From contig JAUYEO010000155.1 of the NCBI GenBank assembly GCA_030689795.1, positions 1-5,873 of the forward strand: DNA of 5,873 bases. Direction: 5' to 3'. Made by a program: the position numbers and the translations under genes. Under the pieces are notes generated by a model. It saw only the letters and a program-made list of their open reading frames with translations. It had not been told where the DNA came from and did not search any database. Below, one piece after another: positions 5,030-5,873 of this stretch (its first letter is position 1; the number at the start of each line of letters is the position of its first letter). Source of the stretch: Desulfobacterales bacterium. GTDB lineage: Bacteria > Desulfobacterota > Desulfobacteria > Desulfobacterales > RPRI01.

Positions 5030-5689
5030 TTGAAACAAGCAGGAATTTTAAAAAATATTCCTATATTCTCATGTCTTGATGATGATGAGCTTTATGAGCT
5101 TACCAATGTAGCAATTAAAAAAGCATTCCCTAAAAACACCATTTTGATCAGCGAAGGGGATGCGACGGATTCTCTTTACATCGTTTACAGCGGAAAAGTT
5201 AAAGCAATCATAAATGACGAGCACGGAAAAGAAGTTATCCTTTCGATTTTCGGTCCGGGTGAATATTTTGGCGAACTTGCATTCATCGACGGAGAACACA
5301 GGTCTGCAAGCATAATTACAAGAGAGCCCACCGAAGTTCTTATTATTTCAAGAGACGGCTTAAGGGATAGTCTGTCATCAAACCCCAATCTTGCTTTTAA
5401 TCTGCTGGTTGGAGTCGTAAAAAGGCTCAGGGAAGCTACAAAGCAGATTGAAGGCCTTGCTCTAATGGACGTATATGGCCGCGTTGCGAGGCTCCTGGCC
5501 CACTTTGCAAAACCCAAGGGTGAAAAGCAGATCATTGAAGAGAAGCTGACCCATCAGGAGATAGCCAATATGACAGGCTCATCAAGGGAGATGGTCAGCC
5601 GGATATTCCACGATCTCCTTGCCGGGGAATACATAAGCGTCGAAAACAAGCTTATTACTATTAATAAACCGCTCCCCTATTCCTGGTAA
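5030..5689 (+). CDS. Crp/Fnr-family transcriptional regulator
   Basis: This 219-residue protein has a cyclic-nucleotide-binding-type beta-barrel (about 5-120), a long dimerisation helix (about 120-145) and a winged helix-turn-helix (about 148-210). The phosphate-binding-cassette signature is present as FGELAFIDGEHRSAS (80-94), with the conserved Glu82 and Arg91-Ser92-Ala93. Binding of cAMP or a similar ligand is therefore possible. The recognition region is LTHQEIANMTGSSREMVSRI (173-192), the common Crp-type form. The only cysteine is C15, so the four-cysteine iron-sulfur oxygen sensor of FNR is absent. The start is TTG 5030, with AAGG 9 nt upstream (5017-5020); an in-frame TGA at 4979 limits extension. 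The gene is isolated by a terminator before it and a palindromic repeat 47 bp after it. Target genes are unknown; general redox, energy or stress control is usual for the family. Confidence 0.9.
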   Translation: MKQAGILKNIPIFSCLDDDELYELTNVAIKKAFPKNTILISEGDATDSLYIVYSGKVKAIINDEHGKEVILSIFGPGEYFGELAFIDGEHRSASIITREPTEVLIISRDGLRDSLSSNPNLAFNLLVGVVKRLREATKQIEGLALMDVYGRVARLLAHFAKPKGEKQIIEEKLTHQEIANMTGSSREMVSRIFHDLLAGEYISVENKLITINKPLPYSW

Positions 5690-5736
5690 CCTGAACCACC
5701 GTTCCGCTTTTCCGGGCACTTGAATACTGACGATCT

Positions 5737-5873
5737 CGTAAAAAGTCATATGCGAACGGATTTGAGATTTTTGGGAAATAGATTTTTAAGGAACTGAGCG
5801 TTAAAAATCACAAGCTGTTTGAGGGCGTTAGCCCGAGTTCTTGTGATTTAGCGAAGTGACTTAAAAATCCCCA
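5737..5873. repeat. Long nested palindromic repeat element, copy 2 (truncated by window end)
   Basis: This aligns with copy 1 from its CGTAAAAAGTCA terminus onward, in the same orientation, and is cut by the window end at the equivalent of 2680. Outside the centre the two copies differ at about five positions. The central 25 nt (5815-5839) are quite different but also fold (GGGC-GTTA-GCCC, 5823-5834). It begins 47 bp after the Crp-like stop codon and does not touch that gene. Its right terminus should lie about 37 bp beyond the window. Confidence 0.85.

Noticed and set aside
5030..5689. Crp-like protein as an FNR oxygen sensor
   Set aside because: Only one cysteine is present, so the FNR [4Fe-4S] ligands are missing.

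Overview
The window looks like chromosomal DNA of an anaerobic bacterium, most likely a sulfate-reducer-like member of Desulfobacterota (old Deltaproteobacteria). This is inferred from three things: a cysteine-rich double [4Fe-4S] protein of a type common there, a siroheme decarboxylase subunit (AhbB-type, of the siroheme-dependent 'alternative' heme route), and a cobalamin-binding radical SAM enzyme. No rRNA or marker gene is present, so the placement is an inference.

Layout. 1-525 (+): 3' part of a ferredoxin-like iron-sulfur protein gene that begins upstream of the window. 721-1053 (+): a small two-helix membrane protein resembling DUF202. 1158-1882 (-): a complete type II toxin-antitoxin pair, a Phd/YefM-fold antitoxin followed 2 nt later by a VapC/PIN ribonuclease toxin. 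Upstream of the antitoxin is a good sigma70-type promoter (TTGACA-N16-CATAAT) whose spacer and flanks carry repeated GGTCA half-sites, a likely autoregulatory operator. 2057-2560 (+): ahbB-like siroheme decarboxylase subunit. 2750-4090 (+): B12-binding radical SAM protein. 4332-4835 (+): bactofilin (cytoskeletal polymer) with a charged C-terminal extension. 5030-5689 (+): Crp/Fnr-family regulator with a small palindrome over its putative -10 box.

Repeats. Two copies of a long nested palindromic element are present: 2542-2717 complete, and 5737-5873 cut by the window end. The first has a perfect 12-bp terminal inverted repeat. The copies differ at a paired position in a compensatory way (A-T in one, G-C in the other), and their central hairpins differ in sequence but not in foldability. 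Copy 1 has invaded the 3' end of ahbB and supplies its last codons and stop. A second, unrelated-looking inverted-repeat element at 4213-4295 is flanked by 7-bp direct repeats (CATCGGA), as expected of a small non-autonomous transposon.

The genes do not form one obvious operon: spacings are 100-250 bp, with hairpins or repeats between them. The toxin-antitoxin pair and the two repeat families mark this as an accessory-like, insertion-tolerant stretch. The most interesting items are the palindromic repeat family with its covarying arms, the operator architecture of the toxin-antitoxin promoter, and the lone ahbB next to a B12 radical SAM enzyme of unknown substrate. No stretch above 300 bases lacks a gene.
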